Shown: positions 1-7,271, numbered from the stretch's first letter. The stretch: DNA of 12,043 bases from Planctomycetia bacterium (GCA_009936695.1 JAACEA010000199.1:1-12043), one strand, 5' to 3'. Numbers and translations are program-made. Notes: generated from the sequence alone by a model not told the origin.

Positions 1-528
1 CTCGCTGGCCCGGATGCCACGCTGGATCTCCTGCTGGATGTGAAGGGCTTCGGCATCGGTGCCGGTGAGGAACTCGACCGAGGCGAGGATGTTCATTCGA
101 CGAAACTCGATCTTCGCGGTGCCGATCCGGCCGCGATGGTCCGTGAAACGCACCGTCGCCACGGCGGGGACCAGACGTTGTCTCAGGATCGCCATCTCGA
201 CTTCGGGTGCCGCCGTCAGGATCGCTCGTGGCACGTCTTCGAATCGAACGCCGTACGGGGCTCGCTCGAGCGGCGGCGGGTCCCCGGTCACCGCGGATCG
301 CAGGACTTGGCGAACCTCCTCACGCTGTCGATCGTCGAGGGTGGCCGAAGCCCAGCGATCATCGTCGCCGGGGAGGCCCACGCCGGACTCCGGGACATCT
401 CCCAGGACCCGGTTGGAGGCCGAGGCCGGCGCCGGCTCGGAGGTGCATCCAGCACCCGAAAGCCCGATCACGACACCCGCCGAGAGGACCTTGAATCGGG
501 CCTGGATTGAGGCGAGCGTTCCTGACAT
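1..528 (-). CDS. Probable lipoprotein of unknown function (C-terminus beyond window)
   Basis: The ATG at 528-526 opens a frame that stays open to base 1, giving 176 residues with no stop, so the gene is cut by the window edge. The N-terminus looks like a secretion signal: basic residues (R11, K13), a hydrophobic stretch (about 14-27) and a cysteine at 28 in the context LSGAGC, followed by a Pro/Ala/Ser-rich linker. The lipobox is imperfect because Gly rather than Leu sits at -3. The rest is a soluble alpha/beta-looking domain (about 60-176) with no family motif I recognise. An SD-like GGAG lies about 14 bases before the ATG, which is far. It is transcribed divergently from the HD phosphohydrolase gene. 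The reading frame is well supported, the lipoprotein call moderately, and the function is unknown. Confidence 0.7.
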   Translation of the reverse strand, partial: MSGTLASIQARFKVLSAGVVIGLSGAGCTSEPAPASASNRVLGDVPESGVGLPGDDDRWASATLDDRQREEVRQVLRSAVTGDPPPLERAPYGVRFEDVPRAILTAAPEVEMAILRQRLVPAVATVRFTDHRGRIGTAKIEFRRMNILASVEFLTGTDAEALHIQQEIQRGIRASE

Positions 529-621
529 CGTCGAGATGGTACTCCGCTCGGATCGCGTTCGAGACGCCAGGGGGCGTGAAGGCCCGGTAATACCATGCCC
601 GATTCGATGCAAAATCCGAAG

Positions 622-656
622 CGTCGATCCACCAGGGGAATCGCCACGTATCGACG
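622..656. repeat. 7-bp inverted repeat in the divergent intergenic region
   Basis: CGTCGAT at 622-628 is the exact reverse complement of ATCGACG at 650-656, separated by 21 bases. It lies in the 251-bp gap between the divergent lipoprotein and HD genes. It could be an operator half-site pair, but GATCG-like strings are common in this genome, so chance is a serious alternative. Confidence 0.25.
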
Positions 657-695
657 GGATCGAACCGCCGATGATGGTGATGGATCCACGGCCCA

Positions 696-724
696 GTGAA
701 CGGATTCCGGCCCCGTCGTAGAAT
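696..724 (+). promoter_or_regulatory. Predicted sigma70-type promoter for the HD phosphohydrolase gene
   Basis: TAGAAT at 719-724 matches the -10 consensus TATAAT at five of six positions. GTGAAC at 696-701 lies 17 bases upstream and matches TTGACA at three of six. Transcription would start near 731, about 50 bases before the proposed start codon at 780. The -10 stands out in a GC-rich gap, while the -35 is weak. This is a sequence-only prediction. Confidence 0.45.
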
Positions 725-725
725 T

Positions 726-738
726 TCCGAGTCTCGGA
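726..738. promoter_or_regulatory. Perfect palindrome over the predicted transcription start
   Basis: TCCGAG-T-CTCGGA is a perfect 6-bp inverted repeat around one central base. It begins two bases after the predicted -10 and spans the expected +1. That position suits a repressor operator, or a hairpin at the very 5' end of the transcript. No binding protein can be assigned from sequence. Confidence 0.35.
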
Positions 739-765
739 TCGGTCGCTGAAACGATCGACCCCGAC

Positions 766-770
766 GGAGG
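766..770 (+). promoter_or_regulatory. Strong Shine-Dalgarno that points to an ATC start
   Basis: GGAGG lies nine bases upstream of ATC at 780-782, which is ideal spacing. No ATG, GTG or TTG occurs in this frame between the upstream stop (747-749) and GTG 894. This is the only convincing ribosome binding site near the HD gene and the main reason for placing its start at 780. Confidence 0.6.
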
Positions 771-779
771 ACCCCGACC

Positions 780-3206
780 ATCGGACCCCTGTCCCGAATC
801 TTCAAGCAACGCGGCACCCGACGCAGTCGGATCTCCGCGTCCATCCGGCCGAAGGGCCCGACGATCCTGGAGATCGCGCGGCAGCCGCTGTTCGTGCACG
901 GGGTGCTGGCGGTGATCGTCGTCTCGGTGCTGCTGACGCTCGTCACCACCTGGACGCGTTCGAACAGCCGGGTGTGGCCCGGAGAGGTCGCGACGGACAG
1001 CCTGGTGAACCCGATCGCCTTCAGCGTCCTCGATTCGGAGGAGACCGATCGACGTCGAACCGATGCGAAGCAGGCGTCCCCCCGCTTCTACATCGCCGAC
1101 GCCACCTACCTCGCCGATCTGCGGGCGAAGCTGATGGGACTTCCCGTGGCGGCGCGTTCGAAGGTCACCGTCGACGAGGTCGGCGAGGAACTCCAGGCGC
1201 GATTCGGGCTGACCGACACCTCGCTCACCCTCCTGCAGAAGTACCAGACACCGGACGGCGTCACGCCGACCTGGCGGGAGTCGGTCGACGAGTTCATCGT
1301 CGCGTTGTGGAACTTCGAGCCGCTGCTCGAGACCCTCGAGTTCCAGCGGTTCTCGACCACGCCGACGCGGCGGGTCCTCCCACCCCCACCGATCGACACC
1401 ACCGCCGTGAAGCCCGGCGACCCGAATCCGACCGTGGATTCCACCGCGACGTCCGTGGCCGACGAGACCACCGCGGACGCGGTCGCTCCCGCCGCGGACC
1501 GGACCACCGCGGTCACCGTCGATCGTGCGATCGAACTCGTCCCCGACGAGATGGCCTCGACGGTTCGAGTGAACCTGATCAAGCTCGCTCGCTATTCCGG
1601 ATTCCCGCGGGACGCGGCGGAGATCGTCGTCGCGGCCATCATCAACAAGCCCGGCCCCACCGTGCTCTTCGACCCGGCGAGCACCAGTCTCGCCGCGGAC
1701 GAGGCGGCGGGCCGCGTCGCGGACGTCTTCACCGAACATGCCGCGGGGGAACTGATCTACGCCCGGGGCGACGTGCTCGACACCGACGCCATCGAACTGG
1801 CCTCGCTCGTCCTCGCGAACGCGATCGAAGCGGGCGGTTTCGAGGGAACCTGGAGCCGCGTCGCCGGCTGGATGTTCCTTTCGTTCGTGGTGACGGTCCT
1901 CCTGGCCGGACACGGCGTGACCTTCTACTCGCGGATCGCGAGAAGCACCACGCGACTGTCGGTCGTCCTCCTCATGCTCGTCGGCACGACCACGCTCGCG
2001 TCGTTCTTCGCCGTCGCGTTCCCGCGACTGGCCCCCTTCGGTGCGGCCCTCGCGATCTCGATCCTCGCCATCACGCTCACGCTGGCCTACGACCGGCGGA
2101 TCGCGATCTTCGCCGGACTTCTCGGCGCCGTCTGCATCACCATCGCGGTCGGCGCATCCACCGCGTACGCGATCGCCCTGCTCGCCATCAGTTCGACGCT
2201 CGCGTTTCAACTCGGGGAGATCGCGAACCGCGGCGCCTTCGTCCGTGCCGCGGTGGTCTCGGGCGGCGTGGCCGCCCTGGTCGTGCTCGCCCAGGGGCTC
2301 GCGACGACGCCACTCGGGACCGACGGCGCCTTCACGCAGGCGATCGTCCGTGCGGCCTTCGGCTGCGCCGGGACGTTGTTCGCCGGGTTCCTGATGCTGG
2401 GGATCATGCCGAGCATCGAGCAGTTGTTCGACATCACGACCGGGCTCACGCTCGCCGAACTCCGCGACACCAGACAGCCTCTGCTGCGGGAACTCCAGTC
2501 GCGGGCCCCCGGAACCTACAACCATTCCCTCGCCGTCGCCTCGATCGCGGAGAACGCCTCGGAGGCGATCGGCGCGGACAGTCGACTGGTGTACGTCGGC
2601 GGTCTCTATCACGACGTCGGCAAGTTGAACAAGCCCGAGTACTTCATCGAGAACCAGGGGGGCGGCGGCAACAAGCACAACAAGCTCAGTCCCGCGATGA
2701 GCCTTCTGGTCATCATCGGCCACGTGAAGGACGGCCTCGAACTCGCCCAGGAGTACGGACTGCCGAAGTCCCTCCGGCACTTCATCGAGAGCCACCACGG
2801 AACCTCGCTCGTGGAGTACTTCTTCCACGCCGCGAAGGAGAAGGCGGCGGACGAAGGCGGAGAGGTCGACGAGTTCGAATTCCGCTACCCGGGCCCGAAG
2901 CCCCGGACCCGCGAAGCCGCGATCCTGCTGCTCTGTGACGGCATCGAGAGCGCGACGAGGGCGATGGGCGATCCGACCCCGAGTCGAATCGAGTCGCTGG
3001 TGCGAAGGATGTGCCGCCGTCGTCTCGACGACGGGCAGCTCGACGACTCCAACCTGACCTTCCGCGAACTCCGGGTGATCGAGGACTCGATCATCAAGAG
3101 TCTCTGTGCGATCTACCATTCGCGAATCGCCTACCCCGGTGGCCGCGAGGAACGCGACAACCGCGAAGAGGGCGAAGTCCTCGCATCGGTCGGGACCGGC
3201 AACTGA
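780..3206 (+). CDS. 7TM-HD (PgpH-type) membrane phosphohydrolase
   Basis: A membrane protein of 808 residues with the layout of the 7TMR-HD family, whose member PgpH hydrolyses cyclic di-AMP. Residue numbers count from ATC 780. A basic cytoplasmic tail (1-40) leads into TM1 (about 42-58), then an extracytoplasmic domain (about 60-355) with a Thr/Ala/Asp/Pro-rich insert near 200-250. About six or seven membrane helices (361-550) precede a cytoplasmic HD domain (580-730). The HD metal ligands are all visible: H582, the H611-D612 dyad, H648, H672/H673 and D720, plus the family motif FIENQ. It should be a catalytically active phosphodiesterase; that the substrate is c-di-AMP is inference from the family. 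The alternative start, GTG 894, lacks a Shine-Dalgarno and leaves only four residues before TM1. It converges on mutY with 4 bp between the stops. Confidence 0.9.
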   Translation: MGPLSRIFKQRGTRRSRISASIRPKGPTILEIARQPLFVHGVLAVIVVSVLLTLVTTWTRSNSRVWPGEVATDSLVNPIAFSVLDSEETDRRRTDAKQASPRFYIADATYLADLRAKLMGLPVAARSKVTVDEVGEELQARFGLTDTSLTLLQKYQTPDGVTPTWRESVDEFIVALWNFEPLLETLEFQRFSTTPTRRVLPPPPIDTTAVKPGDPNPTVDSTATSVADETTADAVAPAADRTTAVTVDRAIELVPDEMASTVRVNLIKLARYSGFPRDAAEIVVAAIINKPGPTVLFDPASTSLAADEAAGRVADVFTEHAAGELIYARGDVLDTDAIELASLVLANAIEAGGFEGTWSRVAGWMFLSFVVTVLLAGHGVTFYSRIARSTTRLSVVLLMLVGTTTLASFFAVAFPRLAPFGAALAISILAITLTLAYDRRIAIFAGLLGAVCITIAVGASTAYAIALLAISSTLAFQLGEIANRGAFVRAAVVSGGVAALVVLAQGLATTPLGTDGAFTQAIVRAAFGCAGTLFAGFLMLGIMPSIEQLFDITTGLTLAELRDTRQPLLRELQSRAPGTYNHSLAVASIAENASEAIGADSRLVYVGGLYHDVGKLNKPEYFIENQGGGGNKHNKLSPAMSLLVIIGHVKDGLELAQEYGLPKSLRHFIESHHGTSLVEYFFHAAKEKAADEGGEVDEFEFRYPGPKPRTREAAILLLCDGIESATRAMGDPTPSRIESLVRRMCRRRLDDGQLDDSNLTFRELRVIEDSIIKSLCAIYHSRIAYPGGREERDNREEGEVLASVGTGN

Positions 3207-3213
3207 TCGATCA
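3204..3213. other. Perfect palindrome containing both convergent stop codons
   Basis: TGATCGATCA equals its own reverse complement. Its left end is the TGA of the HD gene and its right end, read on the minus strand, is the TGA of mutY. No GC-rich hairpin or T-run lies between the two genes, so their transcripts must overlap or end inside the opposite gene. Confidence 0.6.
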
Positions 3214-4308
3214 ATCGGCCGAACCCCAGGCCCGCCGGTCGACCAGAAGTCGCATCGGCCTGGACATTCCCAGCCTCGACGCCGCCTCGCGATCGCACCA
3301 GGTCCCCCGCCGGATCCGGGTGATTCCCTCGTGAACGTGGAAGTGGACCTCGCGGTGGGTGAGCAACCGCCGAAACGACTCCACGTGACGAAGGCCCTCC
3401 ACGCGGAAGTCGAGCCCCGCCGCGATCGCCTCCGGTTCGAGCCGTGAGGCGGCCTCCACCGAAGGAAGCTCCCAGAGGCCGGCCCAGATCCCCTTCGACG
3501 GTCGACGTCGCAACAGGATTCGTTCCCCTCGACGGAGCAGGATCGAATGACGGTGAACGACCTCGCGGCGGGCCGGCCGCTTGGGACGAGGAATCGAATC
3601 CTCCATTCCATGCCGCCGGGCCCCGCACCGATCGAGGAGCGGACACACGTCGCAGGACGGCGTTCCGGGACGACACACCGTCGCCCCCAGTTCCATCAAC
3701 GATTCATTCAGGACGCCCGGCGAATCGGCCACCACCGCAAGCGATTCCGCACGCCGCCAGCAGTGCTCGATCAGCACCGGATCGTCAGACGCCGCATCGA
3801 TCGCGTCGAGGCGGGCGACGACTCGAACCACGTTGCCGTCGACGATCGGCGCCGGCCGGTCGAAGGCGATGGATGCGATCGAGCCGGCGGTGTACCGACC
3901 GACCCCCGGCAGTTCCAGCAGCGCCTCGACCGTGTCGGGCACCTCGCCGCGATGCTGGTCGCGGATGACCACCGCGGCCGCGTACAGCAACCGCGCTCGC
4001 CGGTAGTACCCGAGCCCCTCCCAGGCGGACACCACCGCATCCTCGCCCGCCGCCGCCATCGCGTCCGGGTCGGGAAACCGAGCGAGGAACGATTCGAATC
4101 GTTCGGCCACCCTCGATACCTGGGTCTGCTGGAGCATCAATTCGCTCACCAGCGTTCGCCAGGGGCTTCGGTGACGACGCCAGGGCAGATCCCGCTGGTG
4201 CCCCGGGAACCATGATTCGAGCCGGGAAGCGGCCCAGGCCGGATCGATCGGTTCGACCCGGCCCGGCCGACCGACCCCGGTCTCTGGATTTGATCCGCCG
4301 CCGCTCAT
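3211..4308 (-). CDS. mutY: A/G-specific adenine DNA glycosylase MutY
   Basis: Removes adenine mispaired with 8-oxoguanine in base-excision repair. The 365-residue length is normal for the family. The catalytic glutamate is E56 in SELMLQQTQV. The helix-hairpin-helix is LPGVGRYTAGSI (133-144), followed by the catalytic aspartate D157 in VDGNV. The 4Fe-4S cluster ligands C212, C219, C222 and C228 keep the C-x6-C-x2-C-x5-C spacing. The C-terminal NUDIX-like 8-oxoG recognition domain (about 250-360) carries the typical GIWAGLWELP. All key residues are intact. ATG 4308 is the only start codon near the N-terminus and has no clear Shine-Dalgarno. The gene is divergent from the HTH membrane gene across a 185-bp gap and converges on the HD gene. 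Confidence 0.97.
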   Translation of the reverse strand: MSGGGSNPETGVGRPGRVEPIDPAWAASRLESWFPGHQRDLPWRRHRSPWRTLVSELMLQQTQVSRVAERFESFLARFPDPDAMAAAGEDAVVSAWEGLGYYRRARLLYAAAVVIRDQHRGEVPDTVEALLELPGVGRYTAGSIASIAFDRPAPIVDGNVVRVVARLDAIDAASDDPVLIEHCWRRAESLAVVADSPGVLNESLMELGATVCRPGTPSCDVCPLLDRCGARRHGMEDSIPRPKRPARREVVHRHSILLRRGERILLRRRPSKGIWAGLWELPSVEAASRLEPEAIAAGLDFRVEGLRHVESFRRLLTHREVHFHVHEGITRIRRGTWCDREAASRLGMSRPMRLLVDRRAWGSAD

Positions 4309-4372
4309 TGATCCATTGTGGCGGCTTTCACGACCTCACGGCGGATCCCCGGGTGCATGAACCTCGAATACC

Positions 4373-4401
4373 TTGCGGGGTCCGAAGAGGCGGGGTAGCC
4401 T
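4373..4401 (+). promoter_or_regulatory. Possible promoter for the HTH membrane protein and psd
   Basis: TTGCGG (4373-4378) and TAGCCT (4396-4401) are separated by exactly 17 bases. Both hexamers are half-matches to the sigma70 consensus, in the style common in high-GC genomes. The predicted start near 4408 leaves a leader of about 85 bases before ATG 4494. It lies in the 185-bp gap shared with mutY, and I found no convincing promoter on the mutY side. Confidence 0.3.
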
Positions 4402-4464
4402 TCATGGTTCCCGCGAGCGAGGTCCGGCCACGAAGTCCGACCTCCGCTCGGTTCGACCACGACC

Positions 4465-4477
4465 GGGCCTCTGGCCC
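4465..4477 (+). promoter_or_regulatory. GC hairpin directly before the Shine-Dalgarno
   Basis: GGGCC-TCT-GGCCC forms a perfect 5-bp all-GC stem with a 3-base loop, ending on the base before the Shine-Dalgarno AGGAGA (4478-4483). The Shine-Dalgarno is ten bases from ATG 4494. The hairpin could keep the site exposed or protect the transcript's 5' side; its effect cannot be read from sequence. Confidence 0.35.
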
Positions 4478-4493
4478 AGGAGATGCAGATCCG

Positions 4494-5342
4494 ATGGCGA
4501 AGATGTTCTACTCGGCCGAAGAGGCCGCAGGCAAGCTCGGGAAGTCCGTGGACGAGCTGATCGCGATGGCGAAGAGTGGCGAGGTCCAGTCGTTCAAGCA
4601 GGACGACCAGGACATGTTCCGGGTGGAACAGATCGACATGCTCGCCGCGACCGACGACGACATCGGCGACCTCTCCATCTCGCTCGACGAGAGTGGCGAA
4701 GCCGATTCAATGGGTCTCAGTGGATCCGCGCCCGGCATCGACGGCGATGAAGCGTCGCTCGAGATGAGCGGCGAGATCGGCCTCGAGGACTCGGCGGCAC
4801 CCGGCGCCGACGACAGCTTCCTCGCCGGCAGCGGCATGGGCACCGGAATCAGCGCCTTCGAGAGCGAATCCTCCGGCGAGGATCTCCTGAAGGACGACCT
4901 CTCGCTCGAGACCGTCGGAAGCGGCAGCGGCCTGCTCGACCTCACGCGAGAGTCCGACGACACCTCGCTCGGCGCAGAGCTGCTCGACGAGGTCTACTCC
5001 AACGACGACGACCCCGCGATCCCCGCGAGTTCGAGCGGCCTCTTCGAAGCCGCCGGCGCGGAAAGCGGTGGCAACAACCTCGGCGGCATGCCGGTCGGTG
5101 GCGTCCCGATGGTGGTCGAAGCCTACGAAGGCGGCTGGTCCGGCCTCACGGTGGGCATGGGCATCGTCGCGGTCGCATCGCTCTGCCTCGTCGCCCTGAT
5201 GGCCTTCGTCGGAACCGCAGGCATTCTCCCCGCCCTCGCCACCATGATGGCCGACGGCATGATGGTCTGGGCCGGCGGTCTCGTCGGTGGCCTGATCATC
5301 TTCGGCCTGCTCGGGTTCTTCATCGGCAAGGCCTCCGAATGA
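4494..5342 (+). CDS. HTH protein with acidic linker and C-terminal membrane anchor
   Basis: 282 residues in three parts. Residues 5-53 look like an excisionase/MerR-type helix-turn-helix (FYSAEEAAGKLGKS, then SGEVQSFKQ and a short wing). Residues 54-215 are a low-complexity linker rich in Asp, Glu, Ser and Gly. Two membrane helices follow (about 219-241 and 259-278). The HTH would therefore be held at the membrane by a long, negatively charged tether. The start is set by AGGAGA ten bases upstream and by the HTH beginning at once. The frame is open back to 4212, but in-frame ATG 4404 has no ribosome site and lies before the predicted transcription start. psd follows 67 bp downstream on the same strand, so they may share a transcript. 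The role is unknown; the fold could bind a protein partner rather than DNA. Confidence 0.88.
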   Translation: MAKMFYSAEEAAGKLGKSVDELIAMAKSGEVQSFKQDDQDMFRVEQIDMLAATDDDIGDLSISLDESGEADSMGLSGSAPGIDGDEASLEMSGEIGLEDSAAPGADDSFLAGSGMGTGISAFESESSGEDLLKDDLSLETVGSGSGLLDLTRESDDTSLGAELLDEVYSNDDDPAIPASSSGLFEAAGAESGGNNLGGMPVGGVPMVVEAYEGGWSGLTVGMGIVAVASLCLVALMAFVGTAGILPALATMMADGMMVWAGGLVGGLIIFGLLGFFIGKASE

Positions 5343-5409
5343 TCGGAGGGCCGGGGGTCGTGATCAACGACGTCCGACCGTCCATTTCCCTCGGACCGGA
5401 ATTCCTCCC

Positions 5410-6075
5410 GTGCTTCTGACCGGATACGGCCGACGTGAATGGGGTATCGCGACGGTGGTCGCGATCCTTCTCATCGTCCCGACCGTCATCTTCGCATGGT
5501 GGTGGGCGCTGATCCCGATCGGCCTCGCCTGGTGCACGGTCGCCGGGTTCTTCCGAGAGCCGCTCGGACGGCGTCCCGCGACCGAGGACCCTCGGGATTT
5601 CATCTCTCCGGCGGACGGCAGGATCAGCCTCGTCGAACGGCTCGATCGTCATGAGGCGACGGACGACGAACCCGCGGTGCTGGTCCGGATCTTCCTGAGC
5701 GTGCTCGACGTCCACCTCAATCGCGCGCCGTGCGACGGCGAGATCGTGTCGGTCACGCATCGTCCGGGCAAGTATCTCGACGCGAGATCCGAGGAGTCCG
5801 CCCGGGTCAACGAGTCGAATCTCATCGTGCTCAAGGACGGCCACGGAGACCCCGTCGGGATCCGGCAGGTCTCCGGCGCGATCGCCCGACGCATCGTCTG
5901 CCCGGTCGGCATCGGCGATCGACTTCGGCGGGGGACCCGCTTCGGCATGATCAAGTTCGGCTCGACGACCGAGTTGATCGTCCGCGATCGACCCGGGGTG
6001 GAAGTCCTGGTCGCGAAGGGCGACCGCGTGACCGGTGGCGTCACCGTGCTGGTCCGACGCCCCGCATCAGACTGA
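5410..6075 (+). CDS. psd: Phosphatidylserine decarboxylase
   Basis: Converts phosphatidylserine to phosphatidylethanolamine at the inner membrane, using a pyruvoyl group made by self-cleavage. The 221-residue length fits the short PSD type. Two N-terminal membrane segments (about 12-46) anchor it. SPADG (66-70) includes the catalytic aspartate D69, and DVHLNR (100-105) includes the conserved H102. Cleavage is expected in IKFGSTTEL between G184 and S185, so the pyruvoyl group would form from S185. The start GTG 5410 has only a weak GGA-like site in front, so initiation may be inefficient or coupled to the HTH gene upstream. No pssA gene is next to it in this window, although the two are often adjacent. 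It converges with the GAF gene, with 17 bp between the stops. Confidence 0.93.
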   Translation: MLLTGYGRREWGIATVVAILLIVPTVIFAWWWALIPIGLAWCTVAGFFREPLGRRPATEDPRDFISPADGRISLVERLDRHEATDDEPAVLVRIFLSVLDVHLNRAPCDGEIVSVTHRPGKYLDARSEESARVNESNLIVLKDGHGDPVGIRQVSGAIARRIVCPVGIGDRLRRGTRFGMIKFGSTTELIVRDRPGVEVLVAKGDRVTGGVTVLVRRPASD

Positions 6076-6092
6076 TTTCAACCATCCCGGGC

Positions 6093-7271
6093 TCAGGCCG
6101 CGAGATCGTCCCAGCCGAGGTCCTCGTCGGTCTCCTCGTCGGCCGGCGCATCGGGCCAGGTGTTCTCGAGTCGATTGTGGACCCGGATCAGCGTGGCGAG
6201 TTGCTCCGCGAGAATCGACCGGAGCGCCCCGAGGACCTGGGCGGTGTCGTCTTCGAACCCCTGCTCGCTGTCGCGGAAGAGGAACATGACGGCGAAGCAC
6301 TCGCCGTCATGATGGCAGGGAACCGCGACCATTTCGAGATCGGACGAGACATCGGACCCGAGTTCGCATTCGCTCACGAACTCCTTGGCGTCTTCGAACC
6401 GCAGGACGTCGACGTGTTCGGCGACGGCCGGGCAGGCTTCGTCGCAGAGCCGCCGCAGCATCGGCTCGGCCGACTTGCGGGGCAGATCGCAGTTGACGTA
6501 GGCACCGAGCCCGAAGGACTCGTCCCCGCCCGCGAGATAGACCGCGGCGTTGGTCGGCCCCGTCTTGACCAGCAGGTACTCGAGGGCCGTCCGAAGGAGA
6601 TCCTCGACGTCCAGCTCCTGGCGGATCAGGGTGCGGAACTCGCTGCACATGGCGACTTCGTCCAGCCTTCGAACCTGATCCGAATCGCCCTCGAGCGGAG
6701 CGTCGGTGATCGCCTCGTCCGCCGGAGTCTCGACCGGCGCCTCGTGCGCCGTGGCGACCTCTTCGGGGTCGGCGGCGGGCCGAGCCTCCGTGTCGAGACG
6801 TCGACTGAGGCTTCGCAGCCGGTGCATTCGTTCCTCGTGTTCGATCCGCTCCCGGCTTCGACGTGCGGCACCCTCGATGCGACGTTCGACCTCCTCCGCC
6901 GACATCGGTCCGGACAGGAAGTCGGTGGCGCCGAACTGCATGGCCTGACGAATGCCGTCGACGTCGACCGTCGGCGCGGCGACCACCACGGAACCGTGCG
7001 GCTGAAGGCGTCGGACATCGTCCGCGAGCGAACGATCGAGATCTTCTTCCGCGATGAGGACGACCTCGCATCGATCCTCGAGCAGTCGCCCTCGAAACTC
7101 GTCGACGTCGGTCGACACGATGCATCGACATCTGCCGTCGGACGCTTCGAGCAGGGCGGTGAGGGCGAGCATCTCCGGACGGGATGCACAGACGAGGATC
7201 TGGAACACGGTGGATCCCGTGTGACTCGTCGGTGTCGCGTTCGTTTCGTGCATCTCAGGCTCGAAGTTCAT
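6093..7271 (-). CDS. Degenerate receiver-GAF signalling protein
   Basis: 392 residues. Residues 23-133 follow the response-regulator receiver pattern, including the typical late segment AMQFGATDFLSGPMSAEEV. The residues needed for phosphorylation are replaced, however. The acidic pair after strand 1 reads LVCAS, the phospho-site strand EVVLIAEED has Ala where Asp is expected, the Ser/Thr position reads VVVAAP, and the invariant Lys region reads SGPMS. A charged, probably coiled helix (134-160) and a Pro/Ala/Glu linker (161-198) lead to a GAF-like domain (about 205-362) and an acidic tail (374-390). The start is ATG 7271 behind GGGAG; the frame extends to 7328 but would then overlap the kinase. 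It lies 31 bp after the kinase stop, so it is the last gene of the signalling operon. GAF is assigned by pattern only and the ligand is unknown. Confidence 0.85.
   Translation of the reverse strand: MNFEPEMHETNATPTSHTGSTVFQILVCASRPEMLALTALLEASDGRCRCIVSTDVDEFRGRLLEDRCEVVLIAEEDLDRSLADDVRRLQPHGSVVVAAPTVDVDGIRQAMQFGATDFLSGPMSAEEVERRIEGAARRSRERIEHEERMHRLRSLSRRLDTEARPAADPEEVATAHEAPVETPADEAITDAPLEGDSDQVRRLDEVAMCSEFRTLIRQELDVEDLLRTALEYLLVKTGPTNAAVYLAGGDESFGLGAYVNCDLPRKSAEPMLRRLCDEACPAVAEHVDVLRFEDAKEFVSECELGSDVSSDLEMVAVPCHHDGECFAVMFLFRDSEQGFEDDTAQVLGALRSILAEQLATLIRVHNRLENTWPDAPADEETDEDLGWDDLAA

Noticed and set aside
564..577. ACGCC-AGGG-GGCGT stem in the divergent gap
   Set aside because: A 5-bp stem with no positional relation to a gene start or stop; expected by chance at this GC content.
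555..600. Promoter for the lipoprotein gene on the minus strand (TATTAC with TTGCAT upstream)
   Set aside because: The spacing between the two hexamers is only 14 bases, too short for a sigma70 promoter.
595..699. 34-codon plus-strand small ORF (begins MPDSMQNPKRR) in the divergent gap
   Set aside because: The nearest SD-like GAAGG is 12 bases from its ATG and the composition resembles shadow frames. No independent support; ribosome profiling or conservation would be needed.
468..3611. 1047-residue minus-strand reading frame opposite the HD gene
   Set aside because: It is arginine/glycine/aspartate-rich with no domain pattern, while the opposite strand encodes a clear HD family protein. Long antisense frames are expected at this GC content.
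4212..4493. 5' extension of the HTH gene to 4212
   Set aside because: It overlaps the mutY start, lacks a ribosome site and has Arg/Pro-rich noise composition. ATG 4494 has AGGAGA and starts directly at the HTH.
5357..5371. GTCGT-GATCA-ACGAC hairpin between the HTH gene and psd as a terminator
   Set aside because: Only five pairs, partly AT, with no T-run after it, and it lies between two genes that look co-transcribed. Probably chance.
6076..6092. Terminator between psd and the GAF gene
   Set aside because: The 17-bp gap contains only the 6-base palindrome CCCGGG and no hairpin with a T-run.
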